A stretch of 64,000 nucleotides of DNA from Guyanagaster necrorhizus. Taxonomy: Eukaryota > Basidiomycota > Agaricomycetes > Agaricales > Physalacriaceae. Below, piece by piece: positions 1 through 11,400 of the stretch (position 1 is the first letter of the stretch; every line of letters starts with the position of its first letter). The stretch spans positions 1 to 64,000 of the forward strand of contig NW_025064901.1 of NCBI RefSeq assembly GCF_019112545.1, written 5' to 3'. The translations under genes and the position numbers were made by a program. The notes beneath the pieces were generated by a model. That model worked only from the letters and a program-made list of their open reading frames with translations, did no database searches and was not told the DNA's origin.

Positions 1-280
1 CTGTTGTCTTGCTGTTGTGCTGTTTCCCCTGCTGTTGCCAGTCTCTCCACAAAAGCTATTGTCCTGCTGTATGCTGTTACTGCTGTGCCACAGTTAGAGA
101 ACAAAAAGGATATTGTCTCTCTCTTCACAGCACACAGCAATACAATAAGAGAGTGACTGACTGGATTGCTGAGCTAAGCATTCCCATGGTCCTAAGCGCT
201 GGCCTAAGCACCCTGACTAAGCAAGGATAGGGGTCATTTCTGAGGAAAAAGAAAGAAAGAAAATAGGAAAAATCATAACA
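1..280 (-). repeat. Partial gypsy-type LTR, reversed
   Basis: The last 80 or so bases, ending ATCATAACA at 280, match the terminal part of the reversed gypsy LTRs at 8345-8425 and 16275-16357, including the CTAAGCA...CTGACTAAGCA block. The left part (a CTGTTGT-rich stretch) is not clearly alignable to those LTRs, so this is either a diverged subfamily or an LTR joined to other repeat DNA. No polypurine tract or chromodomain follows at 281, so it is probably a solo or broken LTR. The left end lies outside the window. Confidence 0.5.
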
Positions 281-1278
281 AATAGCAGGCACAGTCATCA
301 CCCAGAAGAGAATAAGCATGGCAACTGCGACATGCACATGAATAATACCAGTGGGATCCAGCATGGAGTCCTGTGCTTTGAGGATACCATAGTAGGATTG
401 TATTAGTAAGTACCATAGTAGAGCATTTAAATATGGCATTGTATGGCTGGAGAAAAGAGAAGTTTCTGACCCTCACAGTTGCAGTATATTGGGCACAGAA
501 AGCCTTGCACTCTAGCTCTGGGTTTGTGTTTGTAACTTCAGGCGAGAGAATAAACCTATTATTGAATACTCTTGAGAGAGCTGTGAGAACTAAGTGAGGC
601 ATCAAAGCTTGTGAAGGACTTAAGCCCAGTTTGATAAAAAGTTTTTGGATTGCACTTTAACCTGAGAATAAGAGAGCAGTGTCTGAAGGGCATCATCTTG
701 AGTTTTTGAAGTATTTGTGACATGCAATGCTACAGGTGGCAGAGGTTCAAACCCTTTAGTCTGTCAGATGGAGTTTTATTGTGTTTGTGTCTCTGGATCG
801 TATAGGTTTGAATCCTGTGGGTCTATGATTGGTTTGGAAACTTGTGAACAGGGATCTGTGCTTTTGGTCACTTGTGGACATATTTGTGATTGGTTTTTGG
901 CTTAGAGCACAAAGCTTTGAGTTGTGTATTGTGTGTGTTAGGGAATTGAGTTGATCTGAGCTGTGCTTAGAACTATTTGAGAGTTTTGAAGGAGTGTTTT
1001 GACATATTGTATTGAGTTGCAGTACCCCTTGCCTTGAGGCCCAGCAACACCAGTTGCCACCTCTTGTTTTGATAAAACGAAAAGTTTTGAGACTTAGAAA
1101 GACCTCAGACTGTTGTAAGCACACTATTGCTATTCACATACTGTGATCTCATTGAAGAAGACAATTATATTTGTTGATTGCTACTTTTATCACATTATAA
1201 TCTCCCCACAAACTAAGAGTTTTGTATGTGTGTTGGTGTGAGTGTGATCAGTGGAAAACGCTCTGCTGTCTCTGTTTT
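281..1278. other. Unassigned decayed repeat DNA
   Basis: No supported gene. The stretch is AT-rich and CpG-poor like the neighbouring retroelements, with short open frames only. Two tRNA B-box-like motifs (744-754 and 805-815) and an A-box-like motif (737-747) occur here; they may be a SINE relic or chance. The homology between this side and the gag region of the second gypsy copy (12.3-12.6 kb, minus) starts only at about 1280-1330. Confidence 0.4.
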
Positions 1279-1299
1279 TTATATTGCATGTGCTAGGAA

Positions 1300-4200
1300 C
1301 CACTTCACCGAACAGGGATAGAGAGCCCCAACACTTGGCTTAAGCCATTCAATATGAAATGGACTTGAAAGATGATAAAAAATGCCAAGGATGAAGCAGC
1401 AGTGAAAGCTATGCTTAAAAATTAAGTATATAAAACCTGAGCCGAAGAAGTAATTGATGAAATGATAGAAGAAATGAAGAAGGCAGAGCAGTGCCGAGTC
1501 TTGGAATGGCTCAATGAACTTCAAGGACCACAAAAGTTCATCCAGTGATCTAAAATATCCAGATGAGATCTGATCACCAAGGCACAAATTGAGACCCTTA
1601 TATCTCAATCTGTTCATATAGTAACTGCCCTGATTGACAGTGGATGCACTGGAAGTTTGATCAATCATGCTTTCATCAACAAGCACCAACTTCTGACCAG
1701 GGCCACAGTGGCATCCATTCCAGTATATAACATTGATAGAATCAAGAATCAAGCCAGTTCAATAACTGAGTTTGTAGAACTCTGACTCACAATCAGTGAT
1801 CATTTGGAATGAATCGACCTAGCTATCACAGATCTTGAGACCAAGGAGATCTTTCTTCACCATAATTGGATAATATACTATAATCCACTAATCAATTGGA
1901 AAACTGGTTGGATCACTTTTGCAAGGTGCTAGTGTCAGAAAATTCCTTTCAAATTGCCCAATGACGACTCAGAGGATTGATAGAATGAAGAAATGAAAGA
2001 TGGAAAAACCATCCTTGCCATCAACCTACAGTGTGAACTACACATTCATGCCACTCACCATGCCAACAATCTTGCTGCTAAGGCTAATGAATGGAGGGAG
2101 GAAAAAACCTTTGAAGAAATGATATCTGAATGGGCATGAGGCTTCAAGAATCTATTTGAGAAGGAAAGCTTTGATGAATTGCCAGAGCCAAAACTATAGG
2201 ACCATGCAATTAAATTAATTCCAAATGCAAATGCCAATCTAGACTGCAAAACATATTCACTCAGCAACAATGAACAATAGGAGCTTGATAAGTTCTTGGA
2301 TAAGAACTTATCAAGCAGACAAATCAGACCTTTGAAATTGCCCATGGTATCACCATTCTTCTTCATCAAAAAGAAGAACAGCAAGCTCTGGCCAGTCCAA
2401 GACTACCAAAAGCTTAATAAAATGACTATCAAAAATCAGTACCCCCTTCCATTAATCTCTGAATTAATGGACAAACTCTGGAGCACCAAATATTATACCA
2501 AGCTCGATGTCTGATAGGGATATAACAACATCTGCATCAAGAAGAGAGACAAATAGAAGGCTGCATTCAGAACAAATCAGAGGCTGTTCAAGCTGACAGT
2601 CATGTTTTTCAGGCTCACTAATTTCCTAGCAACCTTCTAGTGGATGATAAACAACATATTCAAGAATCTCATCACAACTGGAAAGATCACCATTTACCTT
2701 GATGACATCCTAATCATGTCACAAACCAGAGAGGAGCATAGAAGGCTAGTACAGCAAGTACTAGCCCTGATGAGAAAACATAAATTTTTCCTCAAAGCAG
2801 AGAAGTGCAAGTTCAAGATACTCAAAACCAAATACCTCAGGGTCATTATCAGTGAAGGAAGCATCTGCATGGATCTGATCAAGGTGGCAGGGGTAATAGA
2901 ATGGCTGAAACCAACCAAGAAAAAGAAGTTACAATCTTTTCTTGGATTTACAAATTTCTATCAATGGTTCATTTGAGATTACAGCAAAATTATCTGACCA
3001 ATGATCCAATTAACCAGCAATGCCCCTTGAACATGGAGATTATCCCAACAAAATGCTTTCGATGATCTAAAACAGTGACTTGCAGATAATGTTATACTCA
3101 CTATCCCCACCCAAGAAGAAAAGTTCTGAGTTGAGGCCAACTCCAGTGAAGGGGCCATCAGAGCAGTACTCTCACAAGAACAAGATAGGAAATGGCACCC
3201 TGTAGTATTTCTGTCCAAAGTGCTCACTATCACCAAACAAAATTATAAGATCTACAATAAAGAACTCTTGGCCATCATGCTTATCCTCAAAGAGTGGTGA
3301 TATTATTTGATTGGAGCCACAAAGACTTTTAAAATCTGGATGGACCATCAAAACCTCTGCTATTTCAGACAGCCCCAAAAGCTAAACTACCATCAGGCCA
3401 GATGGGTCACAGAACTCAGTCAATATCAATATACTCTTCATCACAAGATCAGGACAGCAAATAAAAAGGCAGATCTCCTAAGCCAGAGAGCAGACCATGA
3501 CCAGGGGGAAGGCAATAATGAGAGAGTAACATTGTTGAGGTCTGAACATTTCCAGATCATGATAATGCTAATGGAAGAAGAGATCTATGAATGCATCAAG
3601 AGTGTGACTCAAGATAACTACAAATAGGACCAGTGGGTAGCCCTCTCACTCAATCATGAGTGAGAAATAACAAAGGAAGGAGGAATGATCTGATACAATA
3701 GAAGGATCTATATCTCCTGAGATCAAAAACTGCATAGTGAAATCATTGCCATCTGCTATGACCATGCCACCGCTAGTCATCCTGGCATTGCCAAGACTAA
3801 GGAACTGATACTGTGAGAGTACTGATAGCCTAAAATGGAAAATGATATCACCACATATGTTAAGGCATGTGAAATCTACCAGCGAGGCAAATCATCAACA
3901 CAGGCCCAAGCTGCCCCACTTCATCCAAATATGGTCCCATCATCTCCATAGACCCACATTTCAGTCAATATAGTCACTGGGTTATCAGACTGTAACAGCT
4001 ATGATGCCATTATTATCATAGTTGATCGATTCTCAAAAGTGATCATCCCAATCATCTGCTCAACCAAACTTACTTCAGAAGAATGGGCAAAGATTCTACA
4101 GGATGAGGTCTATATGAAATACAGCATGCCTCAAGTGGTCATATCAGACAGAGGCCCTCAATTTGTGTCTAAATTCCTGGACAATCTTTACCAACTCCTA

Positions 4201-5035
4201 AACATCAAATGTAATGCCTCTATCACCTATCACCTCCAGATAGACAAATAAACAGAATGAGCTAATCAAGAAGTCGAAAAATACCTTTGGTTATTCATTA
4301 ACTATCAACAAGATGACTAGGTAGAGTGGCTGGCTCTCACCATCTTTTAACACAACAACCAGATACATTCAACAACAGAAAAAACTCTATTCTTCATAAA
4401 CTATAGGTGACATCCTAACATTGCACAAACAGAGCAATATTGAACTACCACCTCTGCCTCTGTGGATTTTGCATCTACAATGATGAAAATCCATGAAGAA
4501 ACAAAGACCACCCTTGAAAAGGCTGCTGTGAGCATGAAAATCCAGTATGACAAACATCACTATATGGCTCACAAATACTCTCCCAATGATAAAGTCTGGC
4601 TAGACACAACCAACCTCTATCTGCCATGACCCAAATGCAAATTGACTGACAAGCACATCAGCCTCTTTGCAGTAACAGCAAAAGTAAATGCCAGCACCTA
4701 CAAATTGAAACTACTCAAAATCTGGAAGATCCATGATGTCTTCAATGAGACATTACTAACACCATATATCGGCCCTGCATTCCCTAACCAAGAATGACCA
4801 CTGCCTCCACCATCTGATTTTGTCAACAATGAAGAACACTATAAAGTGAACCAAGTGCTAAATCATAAACTATGAAAAATCAAGGCAAAAGGCAGTGGCA
4901 TGACAACCACAGTGGATTATCTCATCAGCTGGAAGAGTTATGGGCTGGAATCTAACCAATGGGTAAACAAAAAGCTTATGAATGCTAACAATGCTATACA
5001 TAACTATGAAATATTCCTAAATTAAGCTATCAGGA
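1300..5035 (+). pseudogene. Decayed gypsy gag-end/pol polyprotein (copy 1)
   Basis: Domains are visible in order in one main frame. The aspartic protease has an intact D-S-G at 1636-1644 (context ALIDSGCTGSLI). Reverse transcriptase runs from about 2340 to 2980, with an intact YLDD box at 2695-2706. RNase H (ESTIL-type stretch, KELLAI) lies at about 3120-3500. The integrase zinc region is near 3735-3900, where the second cysteine of the CxxC pair now reads Tyr, and the catalytic core has DRFSK near 4024 and SDRGPQF near 4145. A C-terminal chromodomain lies at about 4913-4966 (YLISWKSYG). The invariant LDVRWGYNN block reads with two stops (TGA TAG) at 2512-2517. Order and chromodomain identify a chromovirus-type Ty3/gypsy element. 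No functional product is expected. Confidence 0.85.
2283..2316. repeat. Perfect 15-bp inverted repeat with 4-nt loop
   Basis: GCTTGATAAGTTCTT at 2283-2297 and its exact reverse complement at 2302-2316 flank the loop GGAT. It lies in the start of the reverse transcriptase domain, where the encoded LDKFLDKNLSS stretch happens to use mirror codons. It may be an accident of coding sequence. Confidence 0.7.
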
Positions 5036-5058
5036 TGATGGTCTTAAAGAGAGGGTAA

Positions 5059-5525
5059 TGTTATGATTTTCTATCTTTTTTCTTTCTTTTGACCCTTATT
5101 TATGCTTAGTCAGAGCACTAGAACAGGCACTTAAGATCATGAGATAAAAGACTTAGTCATCATAACTGGCTAAGTCTGTCATTGTCTTTTGATGCAACAG
5201 CATTGCCTGACAATGCAACCAGCCTTTTATGTATGGTAATGATGCTCCAGGATGATGAGCACAAAAAACGGAGAGATACATAATAAGTACATAGTATTAT
5301 TAGCAGACCTTATATAGTATTTAAGAAGCTTGCTCTCACTGGTAAATCTCCAGCTTCGAGCTAAAGTTTATACTATCTCATTCTACTCTTGAGCTAGTCA
5401 CACAAAGCTTTGAAGCACAGAAAGTCAACATTAGTACACAAAGTGAACTCTGATGGAAGGCTCGAATGCAAAGCTATATTAGTTTATCACATGCTAAGTT
5501 GATCACATGCAACTTGAGCCTAACA
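5059..5525 (+). repeat. 3' LTR of gypsy copy 1
   Basis: This 467-bp LTR starts TGTTATGATTTTC and ends CCTAACA, so it has TG...CA ends with a TGTTA/TAACA terminal inverted repeat. A purine tract AAGAGAGGG precedes it directly. A TATA-like TTATATAG near 5310 lies about 40 bp before AGCTTCGAGCTAA (5352-5364), the proposed start of R and partner of the self-priming site. It is clearly related to the forward solo LTR at 8964-9434 and to the reversed LTRs at 7966 and 15899. Confidence 0.85.
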
Positions 5526-7965
5526 ATAGGCTGTTTCTTTAAACTCTAAGTAACAGCTTTCTCTGCATAGGTACAGACATAACCAGATATTAATCTTCTA
5601 TCTGTTCTGTCTTCTCTCCAGTCTGAGTCTGAATAAGGTATCAGCTCATCTATAGTTCCTCCATATATGATTTCAAAGTCTAGAATTCCCTTCAGATAGT
5701 AGAAAACTCACTTCAAGGCTGTGACATGCTTAGCAGCCAGATTTTACATATATTTGCTTAATTCAGTGACAGCATATGCAATGTTGGGCTGGGATCCATT
5801 AGCCACATACATTAGTGATCTGACACCAATATGGTAATATTGTCTGGTGGCTATGTCAACATCTCATAGATCTTCTGTTGGAATTTTCTCTAGCTATATA
5901 TTTAGGTCTATAAGCATTTTAACCAGTTTGTAGTCATTTATGCCTATTTGCTCAAGTACTTTGAGAATATATGCCTTCTGAGATAGAGTAATAGTGCTCT
6001 TATCCCAATTCCTGTCTATCTTCATGCCTAATATATATTGAATCTCCCTCATGTCTGTGACATTTAGCTTCTTCTTAAGCTCTTCTTTCATTTTAGACAT
6101 GGTTTCATCATCTAGGGCAAGCAATATTATGTCATCAATATATACAGCTATGATTATGAGACCAGAACTCATTTGTCTGATATACACACATTGATCACTG
6201 ATCAATCTAATGTATCTAAGTCTCAAAAATATAGCATTTAATTTATCATTCCAAACTCAGCCAGATTGCTTGAGTCCATACAACATTAATTTGAGGTGTG
6301 CCACTTTTTCACTCTCATCTGAATATTTAGGTGGCTGTGCCATGTAAATGGATTTATTGAGTTTACTATTTAAGTAAGCTCCAACAATGTTTATTCTATG
6401 AATAATTAGATTTCTTTGAGCAGCAATTGTTATGAGTAGGTGAAATATGTCCAGCCTGACAACTGATGCATATGTCTCAAAGAAATCAATGCCAGATACC
6501 TGTGAAAATCCTTTTGCAACAAGTCTGACCTTGTATCTGATGATTTTCCCATCATCATCCCTTTTTAATCTGTAAGTTCACTTGCAATCTACAAGTGATC
6601 TGTTTTTGGGTAATTCTTCCAGCTGCCATATGCCTAGAGAAGTCAATAGATTATATTCTTCATCCATTGCTTTCTTTCAATGATGCTAGTCTAGCCTTGT
6701 CTTAGCTTCTTCAAGGCTTAATGGCTCATCACTGAGGTTGTCTGCAGTTTTTCCAATGTATGCATAGTCTATTGCAATATTTATGGCTTCCAAAGATGAT
6801 TCTTCTAAGGTACACTGTTGTTCCAATGTTTTCACAGCTTGTGCACTTGGATTATAAAGCATCTGGTAACTTGGTTGGATCTTTGATGTGATCTAAGCCA
6901 ATTTGTTGCATGGCTTAATCATTTTCCCATATCATATTAAGAACTTTGATTTGATTGATGACACATCAGAGCTGTTTTTCCTTTTGGTTCAGCATTTTTG
7001 GCATCTATAGAATCATTCAAAATACCATCATTTCCATCTAAAGTCTGCTTGACTTTGCTATCTGACTCCTCCTTGAGTGATGAAGGGTGAGAGACTACAT
7101 AGTCAGTGTCTATAAGCTCTATAGTGTTGTTTTCAGAGAATATAACATTTCTTAAGGTCTGAATCTGTCTGGTTTGAGGGTTGTAATATCTCTAAGCTTT
7201 AGATTCATCTATAAAACCTGTGAAGATAAATTCCCTTGACTTTGAGTCTAGTTTTGACCTCTTGTTATCTTGCTGCAACATTTAGCACTTTACTCTGAAT
7301 TTTTAGAGTGCCAAAATATCTGGTTTCATGCTCTGAAACACTTCTTCTGGGGTTAGATTATTTTTGAGAGCCCTGGTTAGTGATCAGTTCTTCAGATATA
7401 TGGCATATGCCACTGTCTCAGACCATAGAAACTTTGGTAAATGATGTTCTTCTAGCATGATGCATGCATACTCCATAAAGGTCTGATTTATTCTCTCAGC
7501 AACTTCATTTTGAGATAGAGAGTATGCTGCAGTCAATTCCAACTGTATGCTATTATCCTGGAGGTATTCTTTTACCTTTTCATTGACATATTCCTTTCCA
7601 TTGTCAATCTTCATAAACTTCAGATCTTTCTCTTTGTGAACTTTAATGTATTTTTGATACTGCTGAATCTTCTTTTGAATTTTCATATCTTTGCTTTGAC
7701 TTCAAAATATACAGCATTGTCCTCCAGAATTTTCCATCTGTAAAGCTTATGTAATATCTTTTACTATGGATACTCTGAGTTCAGGCTAGCCCCTATAGAT
7801 CTGAAAATATCATTTTCTCTATTTCAGTATAGTCTCTTTTGACTTTCTGTGAAAATAGCTTGATATGATGTTTAGCTTTTATGCAAGCTATGCAATCTGT
7901 CTGAGGCTTGGCTGACTCATCTATATCTATCCTCTTGACCATTTTCTTCCTAAATAGTCTCTTTA
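5526..7965 (-). pseudogene. Decayed copia pol: integrase, RT and RNase H
   Basis: On the minus strand, the zinc-binding region ends near 7870 (C-x2-C in DCIACIKAKHH). The integrase core follows at about 7690-7380 (KIDNGKEY, then AAYSLSQNEVAERINQT near 7520). Reverse transcriptase has the copia-type YIDDIILL box near 6130 and the LGMKI and SQKAYI motifs. RNase H ends around 5540 with GYVCTYAEKAVT followed by a stop where SWKSKRQP-type sequence is usual. Many stops sit at expected Trp, Gln or Arg codons. Truncated at 5525/5526 by the LTR of gypsy copy 1. Confidence 0.85.
7961..7965. other. Target-site duplication CTTTA, left copy
   Basis: CTTTA lies immediately left of the LTR start at 7966 and is repeated exactly at 16358-16362, immediately right of the other LTR. 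Five base pairs is the usual duplication for Ty3/gypsy elements. Confidence 0.9.
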
Positions 7966-8425
7966 TATTAGACTCCAGCATCACATGAACAGATACACAT
8001 GATAAACAGCCTAGTCTCCTTGCACTTCAGGAGATCAGCTGAGTCCACTGATGCATAGTCTGATCAATGTGTCACAAGGCCTGTAAGATTGACTCAAGAG
8101 TAGAATGAGATGAATAAACTTTAGCTTGAAGCTGGGAATTATCAGTGAGAGCAAGCAGTCTTTAAATACTGTATAAGGTCTGTTAATAATACTATGACTA
8201 ATTGTGTGTTTCTTAATCCATTGTGCTCATTGTCTTAGGGCATTGTTATCATATATAATAGATTGATTGTGCATCATTGGACAACACTGTTGCATCGAAG
8301 GACAATGACAGACTTGGCTAGCTGTGATGACTAAGCTTTGTCTCACAGTCCTAAGCACTTATTCTAGTGCCCTGACTAAGCATAAATAGAGGTTATCTAA
8401 GAAGAGAAATAGAAAAATCATAACA
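7966..8425 (-). repeat. 3' LTR of gypsy copy 2
   Basis: Read on the minus strand it begins TGTTATGATTTTTC and ends ...GAGTCTAATA, the terminal CA having decayed to TA (plus strand starts TATTAGACTCC). It pairs with 15899-16357. The conserved R-start block is TTAGCTTGAAGCT on the plus strand at 8121-8133. Confidence 0.9.
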
Positions 8426-8437
8426 TTACCCTCTCTT
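8426..8437 (-). promoter_or_regulatory. Polypurine tract of gypsy copy 2
   Basis: On the minus strand AAGAGAGGGTAA runs straight into the 3' LTR. The same tract precedes the LTR of copy 1 (about 5046-5058). By family knowledge this primes plus-strand DNA synthesis. Confidence 0.75.
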
Positions 8438-8449
8438 TAAGACCATCAT

Positions 8450-11400
8450 TCTGATGGCTTAATTTAGAGATAGTTTGTAATCTTGTATAGCATCATTGGT
8501 GCATATCAGTTTTTCATTGACTCACTAGTTAGATTCTGATTCATAACCTTTCCAACTGACCAGGTAATTGACAGTGATTGTTGTATCTCCACTTTTTGCT
8601 TTGACTTTTCATAGCTTGTGATTCAAAATTTGATCGACTTTATAATGTTCCTCATTGTCGATAAGGTCCAGAGGCAGAGGTGGAGGTCATTCTTGGTTGA
8701 GGAATGCCAATGTGATGTATGAGGTTAATATTGTCTTATTAAAGATATCATGTATCTTCCAAGTTGGTGGGAGACACAGTTTATAAGTGCTTGCTTCAAT
8801 CTTGGAGATTATTGAGAAGAGGCCAGTGCATTTGTCAGCTAACTTGCATTTTAGACATGGAAGGTGAAGGTTGGTTGTGTCAAGCCAGACCTTATTATTG
8901 ATAGAGTATATGTGTGCTACATGACAGTATTTATTGTATTGTCATGTTATTGCAGTTGCTATCTGTTTATTAGGATTTCTTACTCTTTTTCTTTATCCTT
9001 GATCCCTATTTATGCTTAGTCAGGGTGCTAGAACCAGCACTTAGGACTATGAGATCAGGCTTAGTCATTACAACTAGCCAAGTCTGTCATTGTCTGTCAC
9101 TGCAATGGCATTGCTCAATGACACACAACCAGCTTTTTATGTATGGTAACAATGCTTCAGGACAATGAGCACAGAGACAGAGAAATATACAATAAGTAGA
9201 TAGTATTATTAGCAGATCCTGTTTAGTATTTAAGGAGCTTGCTCTTGCTGGTAAAACCTCAGCTTCAAGCTAAAGTTTATACATCCTCATTCTACTCTTG
9301 TGCTAAATCACACAATGCCTTGAAGCACAGAGAATCAACAATAACACATAAAGTGGACTCTAATGGAAGGCTTGAACATGAAGCCATATTAGTTTATCAC
9401 ATGTTAGTTGATCACATGTGGCTTGAGCCTAACACTGTTTGAGGGCAGTTTTAGTTTCTGAATAGATTTTTGCCATAGTAGTGGCAAAGTCTATAGATGC
9501 AGGAGTCATGGTGTGGCATCATTCAGTTTAGGTAACATTTGGACATCAATCATGGTTGACAAAAAATAGTGTCTTTTCTGTTGCTGAGTGGACTTGGTTA
9601 TTATATTGGAACACAGCAAGAGCCAGCCATTCAATCCAGTTGTCTTGTCAATAGTTCATGAATAGGCAAAGGTATTTTTCTACTTCTTAGTTTGCATGTT
9701 CTGTTGGTCTGTCAGTTTGAGAGTGATATATGATTGATACATTTCTTTTGATATTTAGGAGATGGTAAAGGTCATCTAAGAATTTGGAGATGAATTAAAG
9801 TCACCTGTTAGAAATAACAACTTGAGGCATGCCATATTGACATAGACCTCATCATATAGGATCTTTGCCCACCCCTCAAAAGTCAACTCTATTGAACAGG
9901 CAATTGAGATGATTGCTTTTGAGAATCGGTCAACTATAACAATGATTGCATCATAGCTATTACAGTCTGAGAGTTCAGTGATGCAGCCTGAGCCTGTATT
10001 GATGATTTGTCTTGTTGACAGACTTCATATGCTTTGACATCTGTAATGATGTCATTGCCCATTTTAGGCCACCAATATTCTTGCAGTACCAATTCTTTAG
10101 TTTTGGCAATACCAGGATGGCCAGCAGTTGCATGGTCATGGCAGATTGTGATGATTTTACCATGTAGTCCTTGATCTCAGGGAATATAGATTTACCCATC
10201 ATAGCAAATTAGTCCCTCTTCTTTTGTCATTCTCTGCTCATGGTTGAGAGATGGGGCCACTCACTGGTCTCATTTATGGTTGTCTCAAGTCATGCTTTTG
10301 ATGCACTCATGAATTTCCTTCTCTATCAGCATTATCATGACCCTGAAGTGCTTGGACTGTAGTAGTGTTACTCCTTCATTATTGGCTCCCTCCTGATCAT
10401 GGTCCACTCTTTGGCTAAGGAGATCAGCCTTCTTATTTGCTATGCCTGCCTTATAGTAGAGCATGTACTGGTATTAGCTGAGTTCTGTGACTTATCTAGC
10501 TTGCCAGTGGTTTAATTTTTGAGGCTGTCAGAAATACCAAAGATTTTGATGATCTGTCTAGATCTCAAAAACTTCTGCAGCCCTGATCAGATAGTGTTAC
10601 CACTCCTTCAGAGTGAGCATGATGGTGAGTAGCTCTTTGTCATAGATTTTGTAGTTTCATTCTGTGACAGTGAGCACTTTAGAGAGAAACATGACTGAAT
10701 GCTATTTTCTCTTCTGTTCCTGCAAGAGTACAGCTCTGATGGCACCTTCACTGAAATCAGCTTTGACTCAGAATATCTCTCCTTGAGTGGGAATGGCAAG
10801 TACAATGTCTTCCACTAGTTATTGTTTCAGGTTGTCAAAGGTGTTTTGTTGAGAGAAGCCCTAAGTCCAAGGGATGTTGCCAGTCAATTGTGTCATCGGT
10901 CAGACTATCTTGCTGTAGTCTCAGATAAAACATTAATAGCAGTTTGTAAATCCAAGAAATAACTGTAGTTCCTTTTTCTTGACTGGTTCTGGCCACTCTG
11001 TCACTCCTGCTACCTTGATGGGATCTATCCAGATACTTTCTTTACTAATGATGACCCTGAGGTACTCGGTTTTGAGCACCTCAAACTCATATTTCTCCAC
11101 CTTGAGAAACAGTTTGTGCTTTCTCATAAGGGCTAGTACTTGCTGTATCAGCTTCCTATGCTCCTCCTTTGTTTTTGATATAATTAGAATATTATCAAGA
11201 TAGATAGTGACCTTCTCTATAGAGATAAGATCTTTAAAGATGTCATTCATCATCCACTGGAATGTTACTGGGGAGTTGGTGAGCCCAAAGAACATCACTA
11301 TTGGTTCAAATAGCCCTCGATTGGTCTGAAAAGCTGCCTGTCATTTGTCTCCTTTCTTGATTCAGACATTGTTATACCCCCACTGTATGTTGAGTTTTGT

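Larger units (their letters stand above)
1279..5525 (+). mobile_element. Ty3/gypsy chromodomain element, 5'-truncated copy 1
   Basis: Read left to right this holds the end of gag, protease, reverse transcriptase, RNase H, integrase, chromodomain and a 3' LTR (5059-5525). It has no 5' LTR or gag start in the window, whereas the related reversed copy (7966-16357) has about 3.6 kb between protease and its 5' LTR. The right end abuts the RNase H part of the copia element, so it most likely inserted there. Coding frames are broken by dozens of TAG and TGA stops, mostly where CAG, CGA or TGG is expected. The copy is dead. Confidence 0.85.

Noticed and set aside
744..815. A tRNA gene
   Set aside because: B-box-like words are present but no cloverleaf with acceptor and anticodon stems can be drawn.
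281..5530. The pentamer AATAG follows LTR ends at both 280 and 5525, suggesting target duplications of one element
   Set aside because: The LTR ending at 280 is in reverse orientation while the one ending at 5525 is forward, and both pentamers lie on the right side of their LTR, so they cannot flank a single element. Treated as chance.
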